Source: Saprospiraceae bacterium (GTDB lineage: Bacteria > Bacteroidota > Bacteroidia > Chitinophagales > Saprospiraceae). Taken from it: a DNA stretch of 9,925 nt. Positions 1 to 8,586 of the stretch are shown here, piece by piece. Under the pieces are notes generated by a model. That model had not been told where the DNA came from and made no database searches. It saw only the letters and a list, made by a program, of their open reading frames with translations. The position numbers and the translations under genes are program-made. The DNA lies in NCBI GenBank assembly GCA_020437045.1, contig JAGQWV010000068.1:1-9925 (forward strand), in the 5' to 3' direction. Each line of letters starts with the position of its first letter. Within the stretch, counting starts at the first letter, position 1.

Positions 1-1021
1 AGAAGAAGATAAATTAGAGCAGTGGTACGAAGGCATCAAACTTGCGGATCAAGAATGCCTGGAGAATGGCATTACATCATTTCAAGATGCCGGATCGAGC
101 TTTGAATGGATCGACCGCTATAAGAAGTTGGCGGAACAGGGTGAGTTAGATGTAAGGCTCTGGGTAATGATTCGTCAGAGTGCAGATGATATGAAAGATC
201 GATTGGAAGGTTTTCCGTGGATTGGTCTGGGAGATCAGATGTTGACCGTGAGAGCCATTAAATCTGATGTCGATGGTGCCTTGGGGTCGTTTGGTGCCTG
301 GTTGTTGGCTCCTTATGCGGATAAGCCTGATTTTGTCGGACAAAATACTACTCAAGTTTCCGAAGTTGAAGCTGTTGCTGACCTAGCTTATCAGTATGGG
401 TTGCAACTTTGCGTTCATGCCATCGGTGATCGTGCGAACCGGGAGGTGCTGAATATCTATCAAAAGTACTATGAAAAAGCGGTTGCCACTCAGCAGGACC
501 TACGTTGGCGTATTGAGCACGCCCAGCACCTCGCGGTAGAAGATATACCGCGATTTGCCGAAATGGGAGTGATTGCGGCTATGCAGGGAATTCATTGTAC
601 CTCTGATGCACCCTTTGTGGAGAAGAGACTGGGTTATGACCGGGCACGTCAGGGGGCTTACGCCTGGCGCTCTTTATTGGATGCTGGTGCTGTGATTGCT
701 AATGGTACTGACGCTCCGGTCGAAGATGTAAACCCCATTGAATCATTTTATGCCAGTGTGACTCGTAAAAGGATCGATAATGGATTTGAATTTTTTCCTG
801 AACAGGCTATGACCAGGTATGAAGCCTTACGGTCTTATACTATTGACGCTGCCTATGCGGGGTTTGAAGAAGATGTGAAAGGATCTATTGAGCAAGGAAA
901 ACTGGCGGATTTCACCATACTTTCCCAGAATTTATTACAGTGTTCAGATGAAGACGTGCTGAAGGCAAAAGTGCTCTACACTATTGTTGGAGGAAAAATA
1001 AAATATACCGCCAAGGAATAA
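1..1021 (+). CDS. YtcJ-like metal-dependent amidohydrolase, C-terminal part (5' end outside window)
   Basis: This is the 3' part of an amidohydrolase of the Amidohydro_3/YtcJ type, TIM-barrel metal hydrolases that cleave C-N bonds; the substrate cannot be told from sequence. The frame is open from base 2 with no upstream stop, so the true start lies before the window; 339 residues are visible, against roughly 540-600 for the family. Numbering the visible residues from base 2, family landmarks appear in order: GITSFQDAG near the start, IKSDVDGALGS with a Lys at about 87, HAIGDRAN with metal-ligand His at about 139, RIEHAQH with His at about 173, and NGTDAPVEDVNPI with the catalytic/metal Asp at about 237. 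The C terminus has the usual GSIEQGKLADFTIL strand of the small beta domain. No signal peptide can be judged. The next gene follows after 71 bp in the same direction. The family is secure; the reaction is open. Confidence 0.9.
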   Translation, partial: EEDKLEQWYEGIKLADQECLENGITSFQDAGSSFEWIDRYKKLAEQGELDVRLWVMIRQSADDMKDRLEGFPWIGLGDQMLTVRAIKSDVDGALGSFGAWLLAPYADKPDFVGQNTTQVSEVEAVADLAYQYGLQLCVHAIGDRANREVLNIYQKYYEKAVATQQDLRWRIEHAQHLAVEDIPRFAEMGVIAAMQGIHCTSDAPFVEKRLGYDRARQGAYAWRSLLDAGAVIANGTDAPVEDVNPIESFYASVTRKRIDNGFEFFPEQAMTRYEALRSYTIDAAYAGFEEDVKGSIEQGKLADFTILSQNLLQCSDEDVLKAKVLYTIVGGKIKYTAKE

Positions 1022-1050
1022 TTTCCGCTATTATAATTCCATTTTTGGTT

Positions 1051-1075
1051 TTGAGTTTTTGACAAACAAACTCAA
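1051..1075 (+). terminator. Stem-loop between amidohydrolase and isomerase genes, possible weak terminator
   Basis: TTGAGTTT (1051-1058) is the exact reverse complement of AAACTCAA (1068-1075), leaving a 9-base loop. It lies 29 bp after the amidohydrolase stop and 17 bp before the isomerase start. There is no clean T-run after it on either strand, only a short GTTT, so it may be a weak terminator, an mRNA-processing hairpin or an operator. Its loop contains TTGACA, but I see no convincing promoter partner. Confidence 0.35.
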
Positions 1076-1092
1076 GTTTAAATTAAATAAAT

Positions 1093-2007
1093 ATGCAACT
1101 CGGTTTTGTCAGTGCCATCTTACCTGAATTATCTCTTTCCGAAGTCATGAATCTTGCCCGGGAGATCGGTTATGACTGTGTAGAAATTATGTGTTGGCCC
1201 CAGGAAAAAGCTACTCGTCGCTATGCCGGCATTACTCACATTGATGTGGCACAGTTAAATAAATTCAGGATCAGGGAGATCCAGGCATTGGTGAATGAAA
1301 CCGGTGTTAAGATCAGTGCACTTGGATATTATCCAAATCCCCTTTCCCCAAATAAGGAGGAAGCCAGAACGGCAGTAAATCACATTAAAAAAGTGATTAG
1401 AGCTGCGTCGGTTTTGGGATTGCAAAATGTAAATACTTTTATTGGAAGAGACTGGCAAAAAAGTGTAGAAGATAATTGGAAGTTATTTTTGAGTACATGG
1501 AAATCGATTATAAATCAGGCGGAGAAATACCAAATTAAGGTGGGTATTGAAAATTGTCCGATGCTCTTTACCGAAGACGAATGGCCAGGAGGTAAAAACC
1601 TGGGAACCACACCAGTGATTTGGGAAAAAATGTTCCGGGATATACCGAGTGATTATTTTGGATTGAATTATGATCCTAGCCACCTGGTTTGGCAGCAAAT
1701 GAATTATCTAAAACCCATTAAGGAATTTCAACATAAATTATTTCACATACACGCAAAAGATGCCCGTATTGATAGGGATAAATTAGACCAGGTGGGTATT
1801 ATGGCTCATCCCAATTTATTCCATACACCAAAATTACCCGGGATGGGTGACGTCGATTGGGGCCAGTTTTTTTCCTACCTATCTGATACCGGATACGATG
1901 GTTCGGTATGTGTCGAGGTAGAGGATCGCGCTTTTGAAGGAAGTTTGGATGCTCGAATTCGATCTCTGCAACAGTCATATAATTATTTGCGACAATTTGT
2001 TGTCTGA
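1093..2007 (+). CDS. Xylose-isomerase-like TIM-barrel sugar isomerase/epimerase
   Basis: This complete 304-residue protein belongs to the AP_endonuc_2/xylose isomerase-like barrel superfamily (sugar phosphate isomerase/epimerase, IolE and ketose 3-epimerase relatives). A metal tetrad can be read off: Glu153 in GIENCP, Asp194 in NYDPSHL, His220 in FHIHAKDA and Glu275 in VCVEVED. This matches the spacing and order of the Glu-Asp-His-Glu site of D-tagatose 3-epimerase, in which a divalent metal supports proton transfer at a sugar carbon. His197, Lys222 and Asp223 are also in conserved positions. No signal peptide is present, so it should act in the cytoplasm. The length is normal for the family. 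The ATG is preceded by an A/T-rich stretch without a Shine-Dalgarno motif, as is usual in Bacteroidota. It sits between an amidohydrolase and a secreted glycosidase-like gene on the same strand, which suggests a role in using a released sugar. Isomerase, epimerase or dehydratase activity cannot be separated. Confidence 0.88.
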   Translation: MQLGFVSAILPELSLSEVMNLAREIGYDCVEIMCWPQEKATRRYAGITHIDVAQLNKFRIREIQALVNETGVKISALGYYPNPLSPNKEEARTAVNHIKKVIRAASVLGLQNVNTFIGRDWQKSVEDNWKLFLSTWKSIINQAEKYQIKVGIENCPMLFTEDEWPGGKNLGTTPVIWEKMFRDIPSDYFGLNYDPSHLVWQQMNYLKPIKEFQHKLFHIHAKDARIDRDKLDQVGIMAHPNLFHTPKLPGMGDVDWGQFFSYLSDTGYDGSVCVEVEDRAFEGSLDARIRSLQQSYNYLRQFVV

Positions 2008-2020
2008 TTTGTTTTGACAC

Positions 2021-2056
2021 CGCCTTATTAATAAGGTATTACCCCATTAATAATGT
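2021..2056 (+). promoter_or_regulatory. Palindrome plus repeated octamer upstream of the hydrolase gene (candidate operator)
   Basis: The 65-bp spacer holds a perfect 14-bp palindrome, CCTTATTAATAAGG, at 2023-2036. The octamer ATTAATAA occurs inside it (2027-2034) and again at 2046-2053, 19 bp apart. A second small inverted repeat, GGTATTACC (2035-2043), overlaps the first. The cluster ends about 17 bp before the ATG at 2073, a suitable place for a regulator site or a promoter-proximal hairpin. I could not find a convincing Bacteroidota promoter (TTG with TAnnTTTG) here, so the role is inferred from symmetry and position. Confidence 0.4.
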
Positions 2057-2072
2057 TTAATCTGTAATTAGA

Positions 2073-4229
2073 ATGTCCGATAATATTTTAAAATTTTTCC
2101 TCTTTTGTTTTTTTTTCTTTTTGTTCCATTTTTCCTTTGGCCAGAAAACAGATTGGTTAGTCAATGATGCTTCTTTTGTAGCCACTGCCGAAAAAGATGG
2201 AAATCGGATCACTTTGACAAATGGTTTGATCAGCCGCACATTTTCTCTTTCTCCGAATGCGGCAACCATTGCTTTTGATAATCTTATGACCAATGAATCA
2301 GTCATCCGTGGTATTAAACCGGAAGCGGAAGTGACCCTGGATGGAACAGTGTATGCTGTAGGTGGACTGAAGGGTCAGCCAAACTATGCCTATCTGGATA
2401 AACGCTGGATCGATACTTTGTCTAATGATCCCTCATCCTTTCAGTTTAAAGCATATGAAATCGGCAGAACACTGGCACCATTTGGGTGGAAGAAAGTTCG
2501 CGCCCATCATCATGGTTCGGATCAGTGGCCCGCCCCGGGCGTTTCTTTGCGATTGGATTTTCAACCCGGCAAAACAGGCGTACAGGATATTATGATATCT
2601 GTTCATTATGAATTGTATGATGGAATTCCGGTTATTTGTAAATGGATTACGGTAACAAATACAGGTTCGGAGGTAGTCCTCATTGATGACTTTTCCTCGG
2701 AAATTTTAGCAGCTGTTGAATATGGGGTATCCGTCGATACCAGAAATAAAGAAGCCCCTACCCCCAATATCCATGTAGAGACCGATTATGCTTTTGGCAG
2801 TATGGTGCCAGAGGATGCCAATAGCAATGCTGTGCACTGGCAACAAGACCCGGATTATTTTACCCAGGTCAATTATCTGCGAAATAATCGTTGTCTGCTG
2901 AAAACTTCCCCTTCTGTCGGACCTGCCTATCCACTTGCACCGGAAGATACCTTTACTTCCTTCCGCTCTTATATTTTGCCTTTTGACTCGTATGACCGGG
3001 AACGAAATGGCCTTGCAAGGAGGAGAATGTATCGGAAAATAGCACCATGGACCACTGAAAATCCATTGATGATGCATGTGCGTTATGCCGATTGGGAAAC
3101 GGTTAAGAATGCAGTCGATCAAGCTGCCGAGGTCGGCTTTGAAATGCTGATTCTGACATTTGGTAGTGGCTTTGACATCGAAAACAATGACCCAAAGTAT
3201 TTAGCTGAAATGAGGAAGTATAGTGATTATGCCAGATCAAAAGGAGTGGAAATAGGAGGGTATTCATTGTTGGCAAGCCGATCCATTGACCAGGAAAACG
3301 ATATAGTTCTACCCGATAGCCTGAGTCCAATATTTGGACATTCACCGTGTCTGGGGAGTACCTGGGCAAAAACTTATTTTGACAAGTTATACAACTTTTA
3401 TCAGGAGACAGGTTTTACCTTGTTGGAGCATGATGGTTCTTATCCTGGTGACTTATGTTTTTCTACACTTCATCCCGGACATAAGAATTATCTGGACTCT
3501 CGCTGGAACCAATACCAGGTTATTTCCACATTTTATAAGTGGTGTCGACAGGAGGGTGTATTTCTCAATATCCCCGACTACTATTACCTCACCGGAGGTA
3601 ATAAATGTGGAATGGGATACCGCGAAACCAATTGGAGCTTGCCCAGAGCGCAGCAGGTCATCCATACCAGGCAAAATATTTATGATGGCACCTGGACCAA
3701 ACTGACTACGATGGGTTGGATGTTTGTTCCGCTGACAGAGTATCACGGAGGGGGTGAGGCGGCAACCATTGAGCCATTGCACGAACATTTGGACCATTAT
3801 GAAAAGATGATTATTTCCAACCTGGGAGCGGGTGTTCAGGCATGTTATAGAGGTCCGAGGTTGTATGATACTGAAGAGACTAAAGGTCTGGTGAAAGGAG
3901 CGGTCGATTGGTATAAAAAGCATCGCGAGGTGTTGGAGGGAGATCTGATTCATTTGCGCAGAGCGGATGGCCAGGATCTGGATTACTGGTTAATGGTAGA
4001 TCCTTATAGCCATGCTGAGAAGGCGGCTCTGGTAGTCTTCAATCCCTTGGAAGAATCGATCGACACGACCTTGACAGTACCTTTGTATTACAGTGGTTTT
4101 ACAAAAATGGTGAGTGTGTACCACAATGATTATTTAATCGATCATCAGGAGCTTGATCGCAGTTATCAACTGGAAGTAAAAGTCTCTGTTCCTGCCGGCG
4201 GGTGGAGCGCCTATTTTTTTAAAGAATAG
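2073..4229 (+). CDS. Secreted glycoside hydrolase-like protein, clan GH-D-like (alpha-galactosidase-like), exact family unknown
   Basis: A 718-residue exported protein. Residues 1-23 form a signal peptide (Phe-rich core, cleavage likely between FSFG and QKTDW) and there is no lipobox Cys. Residues about 25-330 look like a beta-sandwich N-terminal domain. A TIM-barrel-like region starts near 336 (VRYADWETV), and a C-terminal beta domain runs from about 620. The barrel follows the GH27/GH31/GH36 plan: a GVEIGGYSLLAS strand, then LLEHDGSYPGD with Asp454 where those families carry the nucleophile on strand beta-4. Further on come YRETNWSLP (Glu518) and TEYHGGGEAA (Glu556, Glu562), which could supply the acid/base or substrate contacts. 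The C-terminal stretch with ETKGLVKGAVDWYKKHREVL and VVFNPL resembles the GH36 end region. It follows the isomerase after 65 bp and converges on the HTCS gene, so it may be an HTCS target. A retaining alpha-galactosidase-type activity is inferred. A glycosidase-like fold is fairly safe; the substrate is not. Confidence 0.72.
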   Translation: MSDNILKFFLFCFFFFLFHFSFGQKTDWLVNDASFVATAEKDGNRITLTNGLISRTFSLSPNAATIAFDNLMTNESVIRGIKPEAEVTLDGTVYAVGGLKGQPNYAYLDKRWIDTLSNDPSSFQFKAYEIGRTLAPFGWKKVRAHHHGSDQWPAPGVSLRLDFQPGKTGVQDIMISVHYELYDGIPVICKWITVTNTGSEVVLIDDFSSEILAAVEYGVSVDTRNKEAPTPNIHVETDYAFGSMVPEDANSNAVHWQQDPDYFTQVNYLRNNRCLLKTSPSVGPAYPLAPEDTFTSFRSYILPFDSYDRERNGLARRRMYRKIAPWTTENPLMMHVRYADWETVKNAVDQAAEVGFEMLILTFGSGFDIENNDPKYLAEMRKYSDYARSKGVEIGGYSLLASRSIDQENDIVLPDSLSPIFGHSPCLGSTWAKTYFDKLYNFYQETGFTLLEHDGSYPGDLCFSTLHPGHKNYLDSRWNQYQVISTFYKWCRQEGVFLNIPDYYYLTGGNKCGMGYRETNWSLPRAQQVIHTRQNIYDGTWTKLTTMGWMFVPLTEYHGGGEAATIEPLHEHLDHYEKMIISNLGAGVQACYRGPRLYDTEETKGLVKGAVDWYKKHREVLEGDLIHLRRADGQDLDYWLMVDPYSHAEKAALVVFNPLEESIDTTLTVPLYYSGFTKMVSVYHNDYLIDHQELDRSYQLEVKVSVPAGGWSAYFFKE

Positions 4230-4245
4230 CATGATTGATCAGATT

Positions 4246-4259
4246 TTTCGAATTCGAAA
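4246..4259. repeat. Perfect 14-bp palindrome between convergent genes
   Basis: TTTCGAATTCGAAA is perfectly self-complementary and sits 16 bp after the hydrolase stop in the 88-bp convergent spacer (4230-4317). As RNA it could form only a 5-bp stem with an AATT loop, and no T-run follows on either strand. It is therefore at best a weak bidirectional terminator; a protein site is equally possible. I see no stronger terminator in this spacer. Confidence 0.3.
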
Positions 4260-4317
4260 TGAATGATTCGGAATTTAATTTATCCGGTACAAGGGAGACA
4301 ATAAATCCACAGAATTT

Positions 4318-7300
4318 TTATTCCGTGTATTTAGAGGGCGGCATGCCAAAAAGATCTTTAAAACATTTAGTGAAATACGGTACATTTTCAAACCCAACCG
4401 CAAAGGCTACCTGTGTTACGGTTTCACCTTTCTTAGATAGAATTTGTGCTGCTCTTTGCAATCGAAAATTCCGGAGGAATTCACCCGAAGATTGACCTGC
4501 AATAGCAGTCAATTTTCGATGAAGTTGTGTTTTACTGATAGCTAAGGCCTTTTGCATCTGCGGCAGACCAAACGTTGAATCGGAATAATTTGCTTCCAGA
4601 ACGTTTAACAGCTTTTCCAGAAATTGCTGATCAAGAGTGTTAATAACAATATCCTTAGGGGAGACCAAGAGTTGTCCGGAAAATATTTTACGTAATCTTT
4701 TTCTTTCCTTTAATAATGCTTCGATACTCGATTTCAATTCCAGCACATTAAATGGCTTGGTTAGATATGCATCGACACCCGCTGCAAGTCCCGTCAATTT
4801 ATTTTCCAGTGTGGCTTTTGCGGTGAGCATTAATACCGGAATATGACTGGTACATTCATGATTTTTAATTTTTTCAGAAAATTGATGCCCATCCATCAAT
4901 GGCATCATAGTATCCGTAATGATCAAATCCGGAATTTCATTGATGGCCTTAGAAAGCCCTTCATTACCATCACCAGCTTCCATCACTGAATATTGCTCCT
5001 CAAGTACCGCACTAATATGACTTCGCATTTCCGGGTGGTCTTCGACAATGAGAATTATTGGCCTTGTGTCAGATGGATTTTTATTCCGTGATGCACCTCT
5101 CTCATTAGAGTGATGAATAATCGGGGAGTCATTTATATTGTCCGGTGGATTTATGATTCTAATGAGGGGAAGATCAATAAGGAAGGCAGTGCCTCTCCCG
5201 GGAGCACTTTTTACCTGAATTCGACCTTTCATTAGGTGAATTAATTCACGACATAAAGACAGTCCGATTCCTGTTCCTCCTTCACTTATTTTTCCAACTT
5301 CCTTTATTTGGTAAAATCGATCAAAAACCAACTCATGATGTTCCTGGGCAATACCTGTTCCACTGTCCGAAACCTCAATTTTTAAAATATCTTTTAAATA
5401 ACTAACGCTCAGTTTGATTTTGCCGGAAGTAGGGGTGAACTTGAATGCATTGGTTAGCAAATTGTAGATGATCGTTTCCAGTTTTTCCCTATCAAAACTC
5501 GCCCATAGTTGATCACTAGGAATTTTTATCTCAAAATCAATATTTTTCTGAGCAGCAAGTGAACTGAAGGAGGACGCTTCTATTCGGAAAAACCGAAAAA
5601 CATCCCCTTCCGTCGGTTCCAATTGTAGACTTTTGGCATCCAGTTTTGCTAGATCAAGTAATTGATTAACCAAACGCAGCAGACGATCTGCATTTCTTCG
5701 GATCATGCCGGCTTCTTCAGTCGTAATTATTTTTTCCGGTTCAAATTCCAATTGATCGACTGGAGCTTTGATCAAGGTAAGTGGTGTACGAAATTCATGG
5801 GAAATGTTTGCAAATAAATTCGTCTTTAGTTGATCGAGTTCTCTTAATTTTTCCGCCTGAGCTTCTAATAATGCTGTCTTAGTCTGCAGCTCGATATTTC
5901 TTTCCTGGAGGGCTTGCGTGTGCTCGTTAATCTTACTTTCGAGGCGAAACTTATCTTTTAATAAAGTACGGTTTCTCCATTTGGCTGTGCCGATTATACT
6001 GAAAACAATGCTCGTAAGGAAAAGCAGATAGGCCCACCACTTCTTTTGCCATGGTGTTAATATGCTAAAGGTCATTGAGGTTGCCTCACCAAGTACCCCT
6101 TCACGATTTAGGGCTCTTACTTTAAATGTATATTTGCCGGGTTCCAATCCGAAATATTGTTTGCTATTTGCATTGGTAAAGTCTGACCAATTTCTATCAT
6201 CTCCCTCCAAATAGGTTTGAAAGAGCATTTGATCATTAGAAGCATAATCAGAAGTAGAATAATGAAATTCTATGCGATTTCTCTTGTATACTATCGAGGG
6301 ACTTAATGTCGCCCAAGTACTGGAAATCAATAATGAATCTTCGAAGACAATAACTTGATCCAGCAAAGTGTTAAAGGGCAGTGTATCCACATTACTATTT
6401 AACTCTTGATATACTATGTTGCCAATTCCTCCGAACCAAATTCCGTCTTTTTCAATCATCTGACATTCGCCAATATCTTGAAGGATCTTTCCAAAGCGAA
6501 CGTCACTTTTTCGATACATACCTCCATCATTGAGCGCAAGTTCCATTTTTTCCCAACCGGTTCCATAGTTGGATACATAAGTACAGTTTCCAGCACGATC
6601 TACTTCCCATATTGTCGCAGTTGAATCAATTTTTCCTGGCAGAATATTATCCAGGCTTACCCGCTGAAATTCCTCGTGATCGGTATTCCAAAGATAGTTG
6701 CCATCCAGGTCTGAGGGAACGAAATATAGTTGTTTATTCAATGCATAAATCAAACCACGTTTTTCTGGTAAATTATTACTGGTGTCAATCTTTTGCAATG
6801 AGCCACCGGTAAAAGAGTTAAAATCCTCAACTTTGGCAAAATTTATTTTCCAGAGTTCTGTCCAATCAGTATCTAGCCAGATCTCTGTAGGGCTTATTTC
6901 CACAACGTTTCTGGTCCTGGCGATAAATTCGGGAAAAATATCTTTAATTATAAAATTACCATCGACTATGTTAACTAGCATAATTCCATTCTGTCTAAAA
7001 ATATAGATCATCCGCGGATTGTATTTCGAAAATGAAAAACCTGTTACCACCCCACTGATCAACAGAGACATACTTTCATCGGCATTCATACTATAAAGGC
7101 CAAATTCAGTTGCAATCAGGAGTTTGCCTGCGATGGAATCTATTTTCCAAATTTTGTGATCAATACCCGGGACTTTTGAAAAAAATTCTCCACCGCTGTT
7201 ATCCTGATTTAGTTTCCACAAGCCAGCATCAGAGGCCACATAAAGATTAGAATGAAATCGGGAAAAGGATTTAAATGATAGGTTTTTTGATTTAAACTTA

Positions 7301-8313
7301 AAAAGTGTTTCTGACGATGGATATTCAAGCATTGCCAGTCCCACATCCATCGCTACCCAGGTGACTCCATTAATGTCTCGATAAAATTCTCTGATATTCA
7401 ATGAATTTAATCCTGCGTCTTCTGCTAAAATCATTTGTATTTTACCGATGGAATTGATGTGTACGATACCCCCAGTGACGGTTCCAATTAAAATGCCATT
7501 TTCCACCAGGGAGATGCTACAATAAAATTTATGGTCTTTAAAATATTTATCTGCCTGGGTGGGAAAATGTTTAAAAGATTGTCCATTAAAGACCCAAAGA
7601 GAATCTCCTCCATCCAATAAGATATCATGATCATTCAGCGATATCATAAAATGCACGAATACCGGTCCAAATCGTTCACTGCCCGGTATCCATTTCCATA
7701 TATCACCTTCGAGCCTGGAGATTCCTCTTTTATGCTCCTTTAGGTACAGATTACCGTTCACCTTAAATAATTTACCCAGTGCATGATTGCCCATATACCA
7801 GACTTTCAGCGGTTGATCTGGCAGATAGCGGAATACCGCTTCTGCTGTTTGAAAATACACAGCACTATCCAGGCAAATAGTGGAAAATACCCGCGTTATA
7901 TCTATGGTGTCTGCGAGATCTCCTACAAAGTCCAAAAACTGAGGATTTCCTTTAGCGTCATATTCGATTTTTCCAAAATGCCCGAATGCTCCTATATATA
8001 TCTGGCCATTTTTGTCCTTGTCCAATGACTGCACCATCGTCTTTTCTGGCATTTCTAACAATTTCCATTGTAATCCGTCGTAAATGAGCAGACCATGTCC
8101 ATTAGCGATGTACATGATACCCTTATCATCTTGTACTACATCCCAATTCTGTTTGTGTGCTCCATATTGATCCGGAGAAAACTGATGTAAGTATGGGTAC
8201 CCTCTGACTATGGATTGTTGTTGAGCGATAGAAAACTGATAGTTCTCCAGGAGAAGAAAAATAATCAGTAGTCTGAAAATGGTACTGAGCTGTTTGGAGA
8301 AACTCGTTTGCAT
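4318..8313 (-). CDS. Hybrid two-component system (HTCS) sensor kinase/AraC response regulator
   Basis: This 1331-residue one-chain sensor and transcription factor sits in the inner membrane. Its domains run as follows: signal peptide 1-30 (cleavage SIA/QQ); periplasmic beta-propeller (Reg_prop type) to about 685, opening with YGAHKQNWDVVQ and GLLIYDG; Y_Y_Y domain about 690-757; transmembrane helix about 760-780; coiled coil about 785-830; HisKA with phospho-acceptor His839 in HEFRTPL; HATPase with N box NLLTNAFKF, DSGTGI and GGTGIGLSL; receiver with acidic pair Glu1091/Asp1092, phospho-Asp1134 in IITDTMMP and Lys1186 in LTKPF; and an AraC double HTH about 1248-1331. Every catalytic residue is present, so it should be active. 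I chose the ATG at 8313 because it gives a clean signal peptide; a TTG at 8334 would add seven residues. In Bacteroidota such proteins bind oligosaccharides and activate nearby glycan-use genes. The convergent hydrolase is the obvious candidate target, but the ligand is unknown. Confidence 0.96.
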   Translation of the reverse strand: MQTSFSKQLSTIFRLLIIFLLLENYQFSIAQQQSIVRGYPYLHQFSPDQYGAHKQNWDVVQDDKGIMYIANGHGLLIYDGLQWKLLEMPEKTMVQSLDKDKNGQIYIGAFGHFGKIEYDAKGNPQFLDFVGDLADTIDITRVFSTICLDSAVYFQTAEAVFRYLPDQPLKVWYMGNHALGKLFKVNGNLYLKEHKRGISRLEGDIWKWIPGSERFGPVFVHFMISLNDHDILLDGGDSLWVFNGQSFKHFPTQADKYFKDHKFYCSISLVENGILIGTVTGGIVHINSIGKIQMILAEDAGLNSLNIREFYRDINGVTWVAMDVGLAMLEYPSSETLFKFKSKNLSFKSFSRFHSNLYVASDAGLWKLNQDNSGGEFFSKVPGIDHKIWKIDSIAGKLLIATEFGLYSMNADESMSLLISGVVTGFSFSKYNPRMIYIFRQNGIMLVNIVDGNFIIKDIFPEFIARTRNVVEISPTEIWLDTDWTELWKINFAKVEDFNSFTGGSLQKIDTSNNLPEKRGLIYALNKQLYFVPSDLDGNYLWNTDHEEFQRVSLDNILPGKIDSTATIWEVDRAGNCTYVSNYGTGWEKMELALNDGGMYRKSDVRFGKILQDIGECQMIEKDGIWFGGIGNIVYQELNSNVDTLPFNTLLDQVIVFEDSLLISSTWATLSPSIVYKRNRIEFHYSTSDYASNDQMLFQTYLEGDDRNWSDFTNANSKQYFGLEPGKYTFKVRALNREGVLGEATSMTFSILTPWQKKWWAYLLFLTSIVFSIIGTAKWRNRTLLKDKFRLESKINEHTQALQERNIELQTKTALLEAQAEKLRELDQLKTNLFANISHEFRTPLTLIKAPVDQLEFEPEKIITTEEAGMIRRNADRLLRLVNQLLDLAKLDAKSLQLEPTEGDVFRFFRIEASSFSSLAAQKNIDFEIKIPSDQLWASFDREKLETIIYNLLTNAFKFTPTSGKIKLSVSYLKDILKIEVSDSGTGIAQEHHELVFDRFYQIKEVGKISEGGTGIGLSLCRELIHLMKGRIQVKSAPGRGTAFLIDLPLIRIINPPDNINDSPIIHHSNERGASRNKNPSDTRPIILIVEDHPEMRSHISAVLEEQYSVMEAGDGNEGLSKAINEIPDLIITDTMMPLMDGHQFSEKIKNHECTSHIPVLMLTAKATLENKLTGLAAGVDAYLTKPFNVLELKSSIEALLKERKRLRKIFSGQLLVSPKDIVINTLDQQFLEKLLNVLEANYSDSTFGLPQMQKALAISKTQLHRKLTAIAGQSSGEFLRNFRLQRAAQILSKKGETVTQVAFAVGFENVPYFTKCFKDLFGMPPSKYTE

Positions 8314-8369
8314 AACTGGTAAAAACGGGGTCAAGAGCTTTCTTCTAATTTAGTGATATTCTGAACCAA

Positions 8370-8573
8370 TCAGATTGAAATTTTCAGTATCCCATTTTCG
8401 TAAGCCCGACGTATCATCCCCGCGGTATTGATGGCCTTGAGTTTGACCATGATGTTCTTTCTGTGGCTTCGGATGGTTTCTCTGCTTAAAAATAGATCTT
8501 GAGCTATTTCCTCATTAGTCATCTCCATTGAGATGAGATATAATATCTGTTTTTCGCGTTCTGATAAAACCAT
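8370..8573 (-). CDS. Stand-alone LuxR/GerE-type helix-turn-helix protein
   Basis: This 67-residue protein is almost nothing but a GerE/LuxR C-terminal DNA-binding domain. LSEREKQILYLIS (3-15) is the first helix with the conserved Glu7, TNEEIAQDLFLSRETIRSHRKN (19-40) holds the HTH with its recognition helix, and LKAINTAGMIRRAYENGI (45-62) is the dimerization helix region. No receiver, PAS or autoinducer domain is attached; the architecture matches small GerE-like regulators. The ATG at 8573 lies 13 bp after the stop of the exported-protein gene, which suggests translational coupling. A GTG at 8630 in the same frame would give 86 residues and a 44-bp overlap, but the added residues show no domain. 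There is no Shine-Dalgarno sequence. The HTCS gene starts 56 bp downstream, so the three may be co-transcribed. It probably binds DNA as a dimer; its targets and signal are unknown. Confidence 0.82.
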   Translation of the reverse strand: MVLSEREKQILYLISMEMTNEEIAQDLFLSRETIRSHRKNIMVKLKAINTAGMIRRAYENGILKISI

Positions 8574-8586
8574 GGCAATGATTGCT

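Noticed and set aside
1059..1088. TTGACA with a TTAAAT 18 bp downstream as a promoter for the isomerase
   Set aside because: The -10 match is poor, Bacteroidota use a different consensus, and the start would fall on the ATG itself.
3334..3953. Reading frames on both strands inside the hydrolase gene
   Set aside because: They overlap a long gene with clear family motifs and show no domain of their own.
8360..8374. TCTGA/TCAGA hairpin over the LuxR stop codon as a terminator
   Set aside because: The stem is only 5 bp and no T-run follows in the minus direction, so it does not support termination before the HTCS gene.
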